From Syntrophaceae bacterium UBA1411 (GTDB lineage Bacteria > Desulfobacterota > Syntrophia > Syntrophales > Smithellaceae), in assembly GCA_002304995.1 (NCBI GenBank), contig DBPV01000035.1:1-13223 (forward strand): 13,223 nucleotides of DNA. The letters are read 5' to 3'. Each line of letters starts with the position of its first letter. The stretch's first letter is position 1. The notes beneath the pieces are model-generated. The model was given only the letters and a program-made list of their open reading frames with translations. It did no database searches and was not told where the DNA came from. The position numbers and the translations under genes were made by a program. Positions 1-5,778 of the stretch are shown here, piece after piece.

Positions 1-64
1 TTTGAGAAGGCCGGTTTTCGCTGGCAAAGGCTTCCCGACTGTTGTAAAAAAGGTTCCATCATGA
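1..64 (+). other. Possible 3' end of an upstream gene, or N-terminal extension of the GIY-YIG gene
   Basis: Two readings are possible. Frame 2 ends with TGA at 62-64, which overlaps the ATG at 61-63 as ATGA, the classic arrangement of a coupled upstream gene; its last residues would be ...GKGFPTVVKKVPS. Frame 1 has no stop before the GIY-YIG ATG and reads FEKAGFRWQRLPDCCKKG, whose start resembles the YEKLGF motif near the C-terminus of GNAT acetyltransferases, so the GIY-YIG domain could be the tail of a larger fusion. Frame 3 has stops. Sixty bases cannot decide between them, and third-position GC is similar in both frames. Confidence 0.35.
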
Positions 65-339
65 AAACGAAAGATTCGACCGCGGACAAACAAGAATGGT
101 GCGTTTATATTCTGCGCTGTGCGGACAACAGTCTGTACACGGGAATCACCAACAATCTCGAAAAGCGCCTGGCCGCCCATGCTTCGGGAACCGCGTCAAA
201 GTACACCCGGTCGCGCCGCCCGGCAAGCCTTGCCGCCGCAAGCGGGAAGCTCGACAAGGCGAGCGCGCTGCGCCTCGAAATGCAAATCAAGAAACTGCCG
301 AAAGCGCTAAAGATTGAGGCGCTGGAGACGTCCGAGTGA
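61..339 (+). CDS. GIY-YIG nuclease superfamily protein (UPF0213/YhbQ-like)
   Basis: This 92-residue protein is about the usual length for the small stand-alone GIY-YIG family (YhbQ/UPF0213). The degenerate GIY-YIG pair is visible as VYIL (residues 15-18) and YTG (26-28). Next come the conserved Arg in NLEKRLAAH (R36), the KYTRSRRP basic stretch (47-54) and the metal-binding Glu of ALRLEMQIKKL (E73), all expected of an active nuclease fold. The substrate of this family is poorly defined; branched or damaged DNA has been suggested. An AAGG lies 7 nt before the ATG at 61. The frame is open upstream to the window edge, so an N-terminal fusion cannot be excluded (see the entry at 1-64). The family call is firm; the cellular role is not. 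Confidence 0.88.
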   Translation: MKTKDSTADKQEWCVYILRCADNSLYTGITNNLEKRLAAHASGTASKYTRSRRPASLAAASGKLDKASALRLEMQIKKLPKALKIEALETSE

Positions 340-388
340 TGGCGGCCTTGCGCACGATGGATTTGGACTCATCAATGTCCGGTAATGG

Positions 389-418
389 TTGACACGGGCA
401 TCGATTGTGGGTTATGCA
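389..418 (+). promoter_or_regulatory. Candidate sigma-70 promoter for the SPFH gene
   Basis: A perfect TTGACA (389-394) is followed after 18 nt by TATGCA (413-418, 3 of 6 matches to TATAAT). Transcription would start near 425 and give a leader of about 70 nt to the ATG at 497. It is the only good -35 box in the 157-nt gap between the two + strand genes, and the weak -10 keeps confidence low. No terminator hairpin for the GIY-YIG gene was seen in this gap. Confidence 0.4.
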
Positions 419-496
419 TTATCCGAAGACAGTTCTGTGATCATTCCCCGCAGATGAAAACCGCAAGATAAACAAAGGACATGTGGAGGCTTCAAC

Positions 497-1303
497 ATGG
501 ATGGACAAAAATTTTCCGGCAAGGCGATTTTATTGGGAATTGCCGGAGTTGTCGTTGTACTCGTTGCAATATCAAGCTATTTCAGCATCGAGGCGGGCGA
601 TCGCGGCATCGTGCTTCGTTTCGGCGAAGTCAACCGGGTTGTTGATCCGGGGGCGCGCTTCAAAATACCGTTTGCCGAAGAGGTTGTGCGCATGACTGTG
701 CGGGTCCAGAAAACGACAACCAAGACGGAGGCGGCAAGCCGCGATCTGCAAAACGTTCAGACCACGATGGTCTTGAATTTCAGCATCGACCCGACGAAAT
801 CGGGCGAAATCTATTCGACGATCGGTCTCAATTACAATGAGCGTGTGATTGATCCGGCGGTGAAAGAAAGCTTCAAGGCCGCCGCCGCCCGCTACACGGC
901 AGAAGAGCTCATTTCCAAACGGGAGCAACTCAAAACGGAAGTCCGGAATTTTCTGCGCGAAAGACTGAATATTTACGGTATCAATGTCGTCGAGCTGTCC
1001 ATCACGGATTTTGAATTTTCGGCGGAATTCAACAGAGCCATTGAGTCCAAGCAAACCGCCGAGCAAAACGCCTTGCGCGCCAAGCGGGATCTGGAAAGAA
1101 TCAAAGTTGAAGCTCAGCAGAAGATCGCCTCTGCGCAGGCTGAGGCGGAAGCCTTGCGCCTCCAGCGTCAGGTCATTTCAAAAGAGCTCATCGAACTTCG
1201 CAGGATTGAGGCTCAGATGAAGGCCATTGAAAAGTGGGACGGCAAACTGCCCAACGTCACCGGCGGCGCCGTTCCGTTTGTGCAATTGGACAAGCTTCAA
1301 TAG
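497..1303 (+). CDS. SPFH/band 7 family protein, prohibitin-like
   Basis: The 268-residue protein has one N-terminal transmembrane segment (about residues 9-29). An SPFH/band 7 domain follows (about 30-190; GDRGIVLRFGEV at 34-45, then GARFKIPF). After it comes a long charged Ala/Glu/Lys/Arg-rich coiled coil (about 185-240) and a short hydrophobic tail containing KWDGKLPNVTGG, which is typical of bacterial prohibitin-like proteins. Family members form ring-like membrane assemblies that organise lipid domains or modulate proteases such as FtsH. GGAGG lies 7 nt before the ATG, which fixes the start. The gene is monocistronic here; it is not an hflK-hflC pair and no NfeD or protease gene adjoins it, so prohibitin-like is preferred over HflC. 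The bulk of the protein should lie outside the cytoplasm or along the membrane, as in HflK/C; this topology is inferred. Confidence 0.9.
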   Translation: MDGQKFSGKAILLGIAGVVVVLVAISSYFSIEAGDRGIVLRFGEVNRVVDPGARFKIPFAEEVVRMTVRVQKTTTKTEAASRDLQNVQTTMVLNFSIDPTKSGEIYSTIGLNYNERVIDPAVKESFKAAAARYTAEELISKREQLKTEVRNFLRERLNIYGINVVELSITDFEFSAEFNRAIESKQTAEQNALRAKRDLERIKVEAQQKIASAQAEAEALRLQRQVISKELIELRRIEAQMKAIEKWDGKLPNVTGGAVPFVQLDKLQ

Positions 1304-1324
1304 AATTCGCGCAGCGGAAAGCGG

Positions 1325-1353
1325 TCCGGAACCCTGAAAAAGCCGGTTCCGGA
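1325..1353. terminator. Inverted repeat between convergent genes, possible bidirectional terminator
   Basis: TCCGGAACC (1325-1333) and GGTTCCGGA (1345-1353) form a perfect 9-bp stem with an 11-nt A-rich loop. It lies in the 66-nt gap between the stop codons of the + strand SPFH gene and the - strand ectC. That position suits a shared terminator, but neither strand shows a U-tract after the stem, so factor-independent termination is not established. Confidence 0.4.
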
Positions 1354-1369
1354 GGGCCGTCCTGCGGCG

Positions 1370-1759
1370 TCACTCCGGCGGCGGATAGGAACCGTCTTCG
1401 CGATGCACTTCCGCGCCGGTGACCGGCGGATTAAAAACGCACAACAGACGCAGGTCTTTTGACGCCCGCAACAGATGCTCGTCGTGGTTGTTGAGCGCGT
1501 AGAGCGTCCCCGGCACGATGCGGTGGATTTTCCCGTCGGCCGGCGTTTCCACTTCGCCTTCGCCTTCAACGCAAAAAACGGCCTCCAGATGATGCTTGTA
1601 CCAGATGGGCGTTTGCGTTCCGGCGAAGATGACGGTTTCATGAAACGAGAAACCCATGCCGTCTTTTTTTAAAAGCAGCCGGCGGCTGACCCAGTTTTTA
1701 TTTTTCGCCCAGACCTCGCGGTCGGTCTGTTTGATTTCGTCGATTGTCCGCACCAGCAT
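1370..1759 (-). CDS. ectC: L-ectoine synthase
   Basis: EctC closes N-gamma-acetyl-L-2,4-diaminobutyrate to the compatible solute ectoine by water elimination, the last step of the pathway. The 129-residue cupin matches the family in length and along its whole sequence, with the hallmark stretches SFHETVIFAGT, YKHHLEAVFCVEGEGEVET, NNHDEHLLRASKD and GAEVHREDGSY. The residues equivalent to the iron-binding Tyr, Glu and His of characterised EctC are present as Y54, E59 and H95. A good Shine-Dalgarno (AAGGAGAG) sits in the 16-nt gap after the ectB stop, so it is the third gene of ectABC. Its C-terminus converges with the SPFH gene. I see no truncation or missing residue. Confidence 0.97.
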   Translation of the reverse strand: MLVRTIDEIKQTDREVWAKNKNWVSRRLLLKKDGMGFSFHETVIFAGTQTPIWYKHHLEAVFCVEGEGEVETPADGKIHRIVPGTLYALNNHDEHLLRASKDLRLLCVFNPPVTGAEVHREDGSYPPPE

Positions 1760-1775
1760 GTCTCATCTCTCCTTT

Positions 1776-3029
1776 TCAGCGGTTTTTCAGTACGGCGCCG
1801 ATTGCCGCCTCGAGAATATCGAGGCCTTCGATCAGCACGTCGTCGGGGATAATCAGGGGCGCAAGGAATTTGATGACATTGTTTCTGGCGCCGGCCAATT
1901 CCATGATCAGTTTGTTTTTAAAACACTCCATGGAAATTTCCCGGGCGATTTCGGGCGGCTCAACGGCCATCCCGTAAATGAATCCTCTGCCCCGCACTTC
2001 GGCGTTCAACTGCGGATACTTCGCGCTGATGGCGTTGAGGCGGCGGGAAAGAATGTCGCCCTTGCGGAAAATTTCCCCGGAAAAACGGTCGTCCTTCCAG
2101 TAATCCAGCGCCACCGAAGCGGTCACAAAGGCGAGATTGTTTCCGCGGAAGGTTCCCGTGTGCTGGCCGGCTTTCCAGATGTCGAGGTCCCTCCGGAACA
2201 GGACCAGCGACAGAGGCAGGCCGTAACCGGAAAAGGATTTGGAAACGGTGACGATGTCCGGCTTGATGCCGGAGCGCTCAAAACTGAAAAAATGTCCGGT
2301 GCGGCCGTTGCCGACCTGAATGTCGTCAACGATGAGCAGGATGTCGAACTCACGGCAGATGGCTTCAATTTCGCGCAGCCATTCGTCGGACGCCACGCGG
2401 ATTCCGCCTTCGCCCTGCACGGTCTCGAGAATGACCGCAGACGGGGTATCGACGCCGCTGCTCCCGTCTTCGAGAAAGCGCCGCATGTACTGTGCCGTGT
2501 TGATGTCTTTTCCCAGATAGCCGTCGTAGGGCAGGAAGGAAACGTCCGAACGGTTGATGAAGGCCTCGTCGCGGTAGTAGGCATTGGCCGTGACCGACAT
2601 CGATCCCATTGTGAGGCCGTGATAGCCGTTGGTGAATGAAATCACGTTTGACCGTTTTTTTACCATCCGCGCGAGCTTGAGACCCGCTTCCACGGCATTG
2701 GTGCCTGTGGGGCCGGTGAATTGGATTTTGTAATCGAGGTTGCGCGGCTGGAAAAGCACCGTTTCCATTTTGAGCAGAAGCTCTTCCTTGGCCACGGTCG
2801 CCATGTCCAGGCCGTGGACGAGGCCGTCATTTTGCAGATACTCAATGAGCTTTGCTTTCATAAGCTCGTTGTTGTGGCCGTAGTTGAGCGTGCCCGCTCC
2901 CGCAAAAAAGTCGATGTAGCGGTTGCCGTCCGCGTCGAATAAGAAAGCGTCTTTTGCCTTGTCGAACAGGACGGGGAAAGACCGGGAATAGCTGCGGACT
3001 TCAGACTCCAAACGTCTAATGGTTTTCAT
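1776..3029 (-). CDS. ectB: Diaminobutyrate--2-oxoglutarate transaminase
   Basis: EctB is a PLP-dependent class III aminotransferase that converts L-aspartate-4-semialdehyde to L-2,4-diaminobutyrate with glutamate as amino donor, the first ectoine-specific step. The 417-residue length is typical. Visible marks are the N-terminal ESEVRSYSRSFPVLF, FFAGAGTLNYGHN (41-53), the phosphate-binding GPTGTNAVEAGLK (106-118) and the VDDIQVGNGRTG motif (234-245, with the Asp that pairs with the pyridine nitrogen). The Schiff-base lysine is K264 in TVSKSFSGYGLPLS, and TGTFRGNN (291-298) follows. AGGAGG lies 7 nt before the ATG. The start overlaps the ectA stop as TGATG, which implies translational coupling. 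The pathway needs aspartate semialdehyde from general metabolism, since no dedicated aspartokinase gene is in the window. Confidence 0.97.
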   Translation of the reverse strand: MKTIRRLESEVRSYSRSFPVLFDKAKDAFLFDADGNRYIDFFAGAGTLNYGHNNELMKAKLIEYLQNDGLVHGLDMATVAKEELLLKMETVLFQPRNLDYKIQFTGPTGTNAVEAGLKLARMVKKRSNVISFTNGYHGLTMGSMSVTANAYYRDEAFINRSDVSFLPYDGYLGKDINTAQYMRRFLEDGSSGVDTPSAVILETVQGEGGIRVASDEWLREIEAICREFDILLIVDDIQVGNGRTGHFFSFERSGIKPDIVTVSKSFSGYGLPLSLVLFRRDLDIWKAGQHTGTFRGNNLAFVTASVALDYWKDDRFSGEIFRKGDILSRRLNAISAKYPQLNAEVRGRGFIYGMAVEPPEIAREISMECFKNKLIMELAGARNNVIKFLAPLIIPDDVLIEGLDILEAAIGAVLKNR

Positions 3030-3553
3030 CAGATTTCCTCCTGTGATAACAGATCAAGAGGCCCGATTCGGAACAGAACTTCCTCTTCATGACGCGACTC
3101 TCCGAAATCATCGGCGGAAAACAGAACGCTTTGCATAAGCGGGGCGCCAAGCGAAGCGGCCAGTGAAGAAAAAAGGGCCTTTGACGGAATGTTGGACGGG
3201 CTGACCGTCGTTTCCAGATAACGCGGGGAACGGGGGGCGGTTCTGTTCAAAAGCGAAGACAGCATGGAACGGGCGATGCCTTTTCCCCGATGTGTTTTTT
3301 CCACCGCGACCTGCCAGACAAACAAAGTGTCCTCCGCACCGGGACGAACGTAGGCGGAAATAAAGCCGCAGACGGCGCCTGCATCGCAGGCGACGACGGA
3401 TGTCCGGAAAAAATGCGCGCAGACAATAAGATAGCAGTACAATGAATTGAGATCCAGCGGCGGAGAAGCTTTGACGAGCCTTTCCATGAACGGCGCATCA
3501 GCAATTTCCGGCTGGCGAAAATAAATATCCGTCGGATCTTTTTTCAAGTCCAT
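3029..3553 (-). CDS. ectA: L-2,4-diaminobutyrate N-acetyltransferase
   Basis: EctA acetylates the gamma-amino group of L-2,4-diaminobutyrate using acetyl-CoA, giving the substrate of ectoine synthase. The 174-residue GNAT protein carries the family signatures PPLDLNSLYCYL (31-42), HFFRTSVVA (47-55), GFISAYVRP (63-71), DTLFVWQVAV (75-84) and the acetyl-CoA phosphate loop RGKGIA (89-94), followed by LETTVSPSN (113-121). It leads the ectABC operon. The start is uncertain: AGGAG directly abuts the ATG at 3553 with no spacer, whereas the TTG two codons later (3547) has it at 6 nt, a much better distance. An in-frame TAA a few codons upstream rules out longer forms. The C-terminal helix is a little longer than the catalytic core needs. 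Confidence 0.96.
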   Translation of the reverse strand: MDLKKDPTDIYFRQPEIADAPFMERLVKASPPLDLNSLYCYLIVCAHFFRTSVVACDAGAVCGFISAYVRPGAEDTLFVWQVAVEKTHRGKGIARSMLSSLLNRTAPRSPRYLETTVSPSNIPSKALFSSLAASLGAPLMQSVLFSADDFGESRHEEEVLFRIGPLDLLSQEEI

Positions 3554-3711
3554 CTCCTGAACGTTGATTGTTTATGTTGTGCCGTTATGAGAACGACGGG
3601 GGCCTTTGGGTGATCAAAAAATGACAGGTGTCTTTTTTTTGAATGGTTTATTAGTAGCACAAAGCCGATAAAAATGCAACCCGCGGCGACACGCACCCGG
3701 GGGAATGAATG

Positions 3712-3740
3712 ATTTTGAAATAAACGCGCAAGTTGTGCAA
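3712..3740 (-). promoter_or_regulatory. Candidate promoter of the ectABC operon
   Basis: Read on the - strand, TTGCAC (3740-3735) is separated by 17 nt from CAAAAT (3717-3712, 4 of 6 matches). The predicted start near 3705 would give a leader of about 150 nt before ectA. The -35 lies inside the 9-bp direct repeats at 3728-3745. Both boxes are weak, which would suit an activator-dependent or stress-induced promoter, as osmotic control of ect operons would require; that link is inference. Confidence 0.3.
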
Positions 3741-3745
3741 GTTGT
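3728..3745. repeat. Exact 9-bp tandem direct repeat upstream of ectA, possible operator
   Basis: GCAAGTTGT occurs twice head to tail (3728-3736 and 3737-3745); on the operon's strand it reads ACAACTTGC twice. It overlaps the candidate -35 box of ectABC and lies about 180 nt upstream of ectA. Ectoine operons in other bacteria are controlled by MarR-type EctR/CosR regulators, but these sites are not matched to a known consensus, and no regulator gene lies in the window. Confidence 0.45.
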
Positions 3746-3846
3746 CGCCTCAGGGTGACGTGAGGCAAAAAGAAGTGCTGTCTTTTCCCGGATCCTGCTG
3801 GATGCAGCGTCATGATGCGGTAAGCAGTTGCGGGATCAGTCCGGTT

Positions 3847-4440
3847 CTAGTGGACGGGGAAAACGGCGAAGATGACGGCGCTCCAGACGGAGTGGGAGAC
3901 GATGAGGGCGGTAAGGTCGCGTCGCCACAAATACTGCGCGCCCCAGAATGCGCCGGCGACGTAAGCCGCCATCGTGAGCATGAAGTTCAGAGAAAAGATG
4001 TGGATGCTGCCGTAAATGAAGGTGGCCAGGAGCCAGCCCGCGGCCTTGCCGTATTTCGCCATTAAATTTTCCTGCAGAAATCCCCGCCAGAAAATTTCTT
4101 CGCCGGGGCCGGTGATGAACATCAACAGCAGAAAAATCAGCAGGGGATTCGTGTCGGCGCCCATGCCGTATATGCCGCCGACCTGTCCTGCCGCGCCGGG
4201 CACAATGTAGGGGGAAAGCACATAGCCCAGGTAAAAGATGCCGTAAAGGACAGCCGCCGAGGCCAGGCCGATGAGGACCGAAACCAGAGACGGCGCGATC
4301 TTCGGTTTCTGCCAGTAAAAGGAGTAGGCGCAGATCAGCGCCACGGAAACACCGATCTTGATCCAGAAATTACCCCACGCCACGCCGAAAGCAATGCCCC
4401 AGCAGCAAACCGCCAGTAAAACCGCTCCCCAGATTTTCAT
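3847..4440 (-). CDS. CPBP family intramembrane glutamic endopeptidase
   Basis: The 197-residue protein is strongly hydrophobic, with about five to six membrane segments. It carries the CPBP/Abi (Rce1-like) motifs inside the membrane: motif 1 EEIFWRG (E114, E115, R119), motif 2 FIYGSIH (F141...H147) and motif 3 SHSVW (H183). In motif 3 the common Asn is replaced by Trp. Relatives cleave prenylated proteins (Rce1), process or resist bacteriocins, or have unknown roles; the substrate here cannot be told. Its ATG overlaps the stop of the upstream prenyltransferase gene as ATGA, so the two are co-translated. The pairing with a prenyl-transferring enzyme is worth noting because eukaryotic relatives act on prenylated substrates, though the bacterial prenyltransferase makes quinones, so the link may be chance. 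Confidence 0.88.
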   Translation of the reverse strand: MKIWGAVLLAVCCWGIAFGVAWGNFWIKIGVSVALICAYSFYWQKPKIAPSLVSVLIGLASAAVLYGIFYLGYVLSPYIVPGAAGQVGGIYGMGADTNPLLIFLLLMFITGPGEEIFWRGFLQENLMAKYGKAAGWLLATFIYGSIHIFSLNFMLTMAAYVAGAFWGAQYLWRRDLTALIVSHSVWSAVIFAVFPVH

Positions 4441-5327
4441 AGATGGACAACCCGGTCGAGGAAGAGGGCCAGCATCAAAAGCACGCCGAAGACCGTGTCA
4501 AACTGCGCGGTGAGCGCATCGGCCATGTCCGGCACTTTCCGCCGGAAGGTTTTGAGCAGGCTCCAAGCCTTGGGGACGGAAAGCAGGATGATGAGTCCCC
4601 ACAGGCTCATCATGCCCAAAACGATCATGCCGAAAACGTACACGTAGGCGGCAAGGATAAGTCCCGCGAAAATGATCATGCTTTTTTCCAACCCCACAGC
4701 GATGCTGAGGGTTTTGATGTTCTGGCGCGCGTCAAAGGCGATGTCGCGCATGTTGTTGGCGAAAAGAACCAGCGCCACCAGCGTGCCGAAGGGAATGGAG
4801 ATCAAAAGCGGCTTGAGCGACACGGTTTGCGTCTGCACTGCGTAGGCTCCTTCCACCATCAGCGGCCCCCACATCAGAAACACGGCGATTTCGCCGAAGG
4901 CGCGGTATTTCAGCCCCACCGGGCCGGCCGTATAGAAGACAGCCGTGAGCAGGCCCACGACGCCGATCCAGACGATATGCCAGGACCGGCAGTAGGCGAT
5001 GACCAGGCCGATGACGGCCGTAAGCGCAAACAGAAAGACGGCTCCCATGAGCACCTGTCTGGGCGTCAGCACTCCCGCAACAATGGGCTGCGGCCGGTAT
5101 TTGACCGTCGGAGCGTCAGGCGTGTCGATTTTGTTTTTGGAGTCGAAATAATCGTTGATCAGGTTGGCGGCGGCGTGGAAAAAAACGATGCCGACGGCGG
5201 TCGCGAAAAACCACGGCCAGGAGACCGGACCCGTTTCGGCGGCCAGCAGCGTGCCCACGGAAACGGAAATCAGCGACATGGTAAACGACCACGGCCGGGC
5301 CACGATGAGGTATTTTTTGAGTTGCAT
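4437..5327 (-). CDS. UbiA family prenyltransferase, MenA-like (probable 1,4-dihydroxy-2-naphthoate polyprenyltransferase)
   Basis: This is a 296-residue integral membrane protein with about eight to nine helices. The first Asp-rich motif is NLINDYFDSKNKID (55-68) and the second is NNMRDIAFDARQNIKTLS (190-207, D194 and D198); together they bind the prenyl diphosphate through Mg2+. The N-terminal ARPWSF, the RPQPIVAG after motif 1, and YTAGPVGLKYRAFGE (131-145) resemble MenA more than UbiA, pointing to menaquinone synthesis; other aromatic acceptors remain possible, so I give no symbol. GAGGA lies 6 nt before the ATG. It is the first gene of a two-gene unit with the CPBP protease (ATGA overlap). 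No other men genes are in the window. Confidence 0.88.
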   Translation of the reverse strand: MQLKKYLIVARPWSFTMSLISVSVGTLLAAETGPVSWPWFFATAVGIVFFHAAANLINDYFDSKNKIDTPDAPTVKYRPQPIVAGVLTPRQVLMGAVFLFALTAVIGLVIAYCRSWHIVWIGVVGLLTAVFYTAGPVGLKYRAFGEIAVFLMWGPLMVEGAYAVQTQTVSLKPLLISIPFGTLVALVLFANNMRDIAFDARQNIKTLSIAVGLEKSMIIFAGLILAAYVYVFGMIVLGMMSLWGLIILLSVPKAWSLLKTFRRKVPDMADALTAQFDTVFGVLLMLALFLDRVVHL

Positions 5328-5419
5328 GGTTAGTCCTCTTTTTTACGGAATATCGGTTGCCCGCCGGTTTGCTCCGGAAGGAAGCTTCGGTTTCCACGAA
5401 AGACAACAGACGCTAAAGG

Positions 5420-5446
5420 CTAATAATATCTTGAAATTTGTGTCAA
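5420..5446 (-). promoter_or_regulatory. Candidate promoter for the prenyltransferase-CPBP unit
   Basis: On the - strand a perfect TTGACA (5446-5441) is followed after 15 nt by TATTAG (5425-5420). A better -10 (TATTAT) begins only 12 nt after the -35 and is too close. The leader to the ATG at 5327 would be about 85 nt. The short spacer lowers confidence. Confidence 0.35.
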
Positions 5447-5483
5447 GCATTTTATGGCCGGCGGTTTTCCGGGGGAAGGGAAG

Positions 5484-5514
5484 AGCTCGTAGCTCGTGGC
5501 TCGTAGCTCATAGC
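5484..5514. repeat. Tandem heptamer repeat, four units plus partial
   Basis: The units read AGCTCGT, AGCTCGT, GGCTCGT and AGCTCAT, followed by AGC, a tandem array with two substitutions. It lies in the non-coding divergent region. Its role is unknown; it could be a slippage-prone microsatellite or part of a dispersed repeat. Confidence 0.75.
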
Positions 5515-5537
5515 GGGGAGGGGGTGTTTTGCTGTAG

Positions 5538-5557
5538 GGCGAACCTTCAGGTTCGCC
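5538..5557. repeat. Palindromic hairpin element
   Basis: GGCGAACC (5538-5545) and GGTTCGCC (5550-5557) form a perfect 8-bp stem around TTCA. No T-tract follows on either strand, so it is unlikely to be an intrinsic terminator. Similar GGCGAACCTTCAGGTTCGCC-like palindromes recur as dispersed intergenic elements in many bacterial genomes; whether this one is such a copy cannot be tested from the window. Confidence 0.6.
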
Positions 5558-5586
5558 AAAACGAACAGACGGGCAGGGATAACCGG

Positions 5587-5652
5587 TGCTGAAGCCGCGG
5601 GCTACGTCGATCGGGAAGATGGGGCAGGCGGGGCGCTGAAGCTCTGGGCTAC
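5587..5652. repeat. Two direct copies of a 19-nt element
   Basis: Copy 1 (5587-5605) and copy 2 (5634-5652) share GCTGAAGC-N3-GGGCTAC, differing at the three central bases and at the first base. They are 28 nt apart and immediately follow the palindrome, so the whole stretch 5484-5652 looks like a decayed or composite repeat element rather than promoter DNA. Confidence 0.6.
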
Positions 5653-5700
5653 AGTGTTGAGCGCTTGCGGCGCGCGCCGGGCGGTTTGCTGAAAAAACGG

Positions 5701-5728
5701 TTGATAAATTGAAGCAATTGCATTTAAA
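5701..5728 (+). promoter_or_regulatory. Candidate promoter of the acyl-chain biosynthesis operon
   Basis: TTGATA (5701-5706, 5 of 6) and TTTAAA (5723-5728, 4 of 6) are 16 nt apart. An inverted repeat, AATTG (5707-5711) and CAATT (5715-5719), fills the spacer and could be a small operator. The local AT-rich patch stands out against the GC-rich flanks. The leader would be about 20 nt to the GTG at 5755, or about 44 nt to the ATG at 5779. Confidence 0.38.
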
Positions 5729-5778
5729 GGAAGCAGAAGGCAAAAGGAATTGCCGTGGACCTGCGATTCGGGAGTCGA

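Larger units (their letters stand above)
3554..3846. other. Non-coding interval between the CPBP gene and ectA
   Basis: These 293 bases lie between two - strand genes. They hold the probable ect promoter and an exact 9-bp tandem repeat, both listed separately. A second weak - strand promoter is TTGCAT (3679-3674), 17 nt, TACTAA (3656-3651). I found no convincing terminator for the CPBP gene, only 4-bp stems. The open frame on the - strand at 3544-3813 has no recognisable domain or codon character and covers the promoter region, so I do not call it a gene. Confidence 0.6.
5328..5754. other. Long non-coding region between divergent operons, rich in short repeats
   Basis: The 427 bases separate the - strand prenyltransferase gene from the + strand acyltransferase operon. 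It contains a candidate promoter for each direction, a four-unit heptamer repeat, a palindrome and a pair of 19-nt repeats, each listed separately. Open frames crossing it (for example - strand 5420-5743) run through the repeats and have no recognisable domain. No tRNA or other RNA gene was recognised. Confidence 0.65.

Noticed and set aside
1656..2639. 327-codon open frame on the + strand
   Set aside because: It is the antisense shadow of ectB and ectC.
3632..3648. Quasi-palindrome GACAGGTGTC followed by eight T as a terminator
   Set aside because: The stem is only four base pairs with a 2-nt loop, and the T-run points along + where no gene ends.
3544..3813. 89-codon open frame on the - strand upstream of ectA
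   Set aside because: It overlaps the ectA start and the probable promoter region, has no well-placed ribosome site and no recognisable domain.
4443..5333. 296-codon open frame on the + strand
   Set aside because: It mirrors the prenyltransferase gene almost exactly and is His/Gly/Arg-rich without membrane segments or motifs.
5538..5557. Palindrome as an intrinsic terminator
   Set aside because: No T-tract follows on either strand, and the two flanking operons diverge from this region, so no transcript needs to end there.
5484..5652. Repeat cluster as a CRISPR array
   Set aside because: The units are 7-19 nt, are of different types and lack regular spacers of 30-40 nt; no cas genes are nearby.
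5420..5743. 107-codon open frame on the - strand in the divergent gap
   Set aside because: It reads through the heptamer array, palindrome and 19-nt repeats, so its peptide is a product of repeat sequence.
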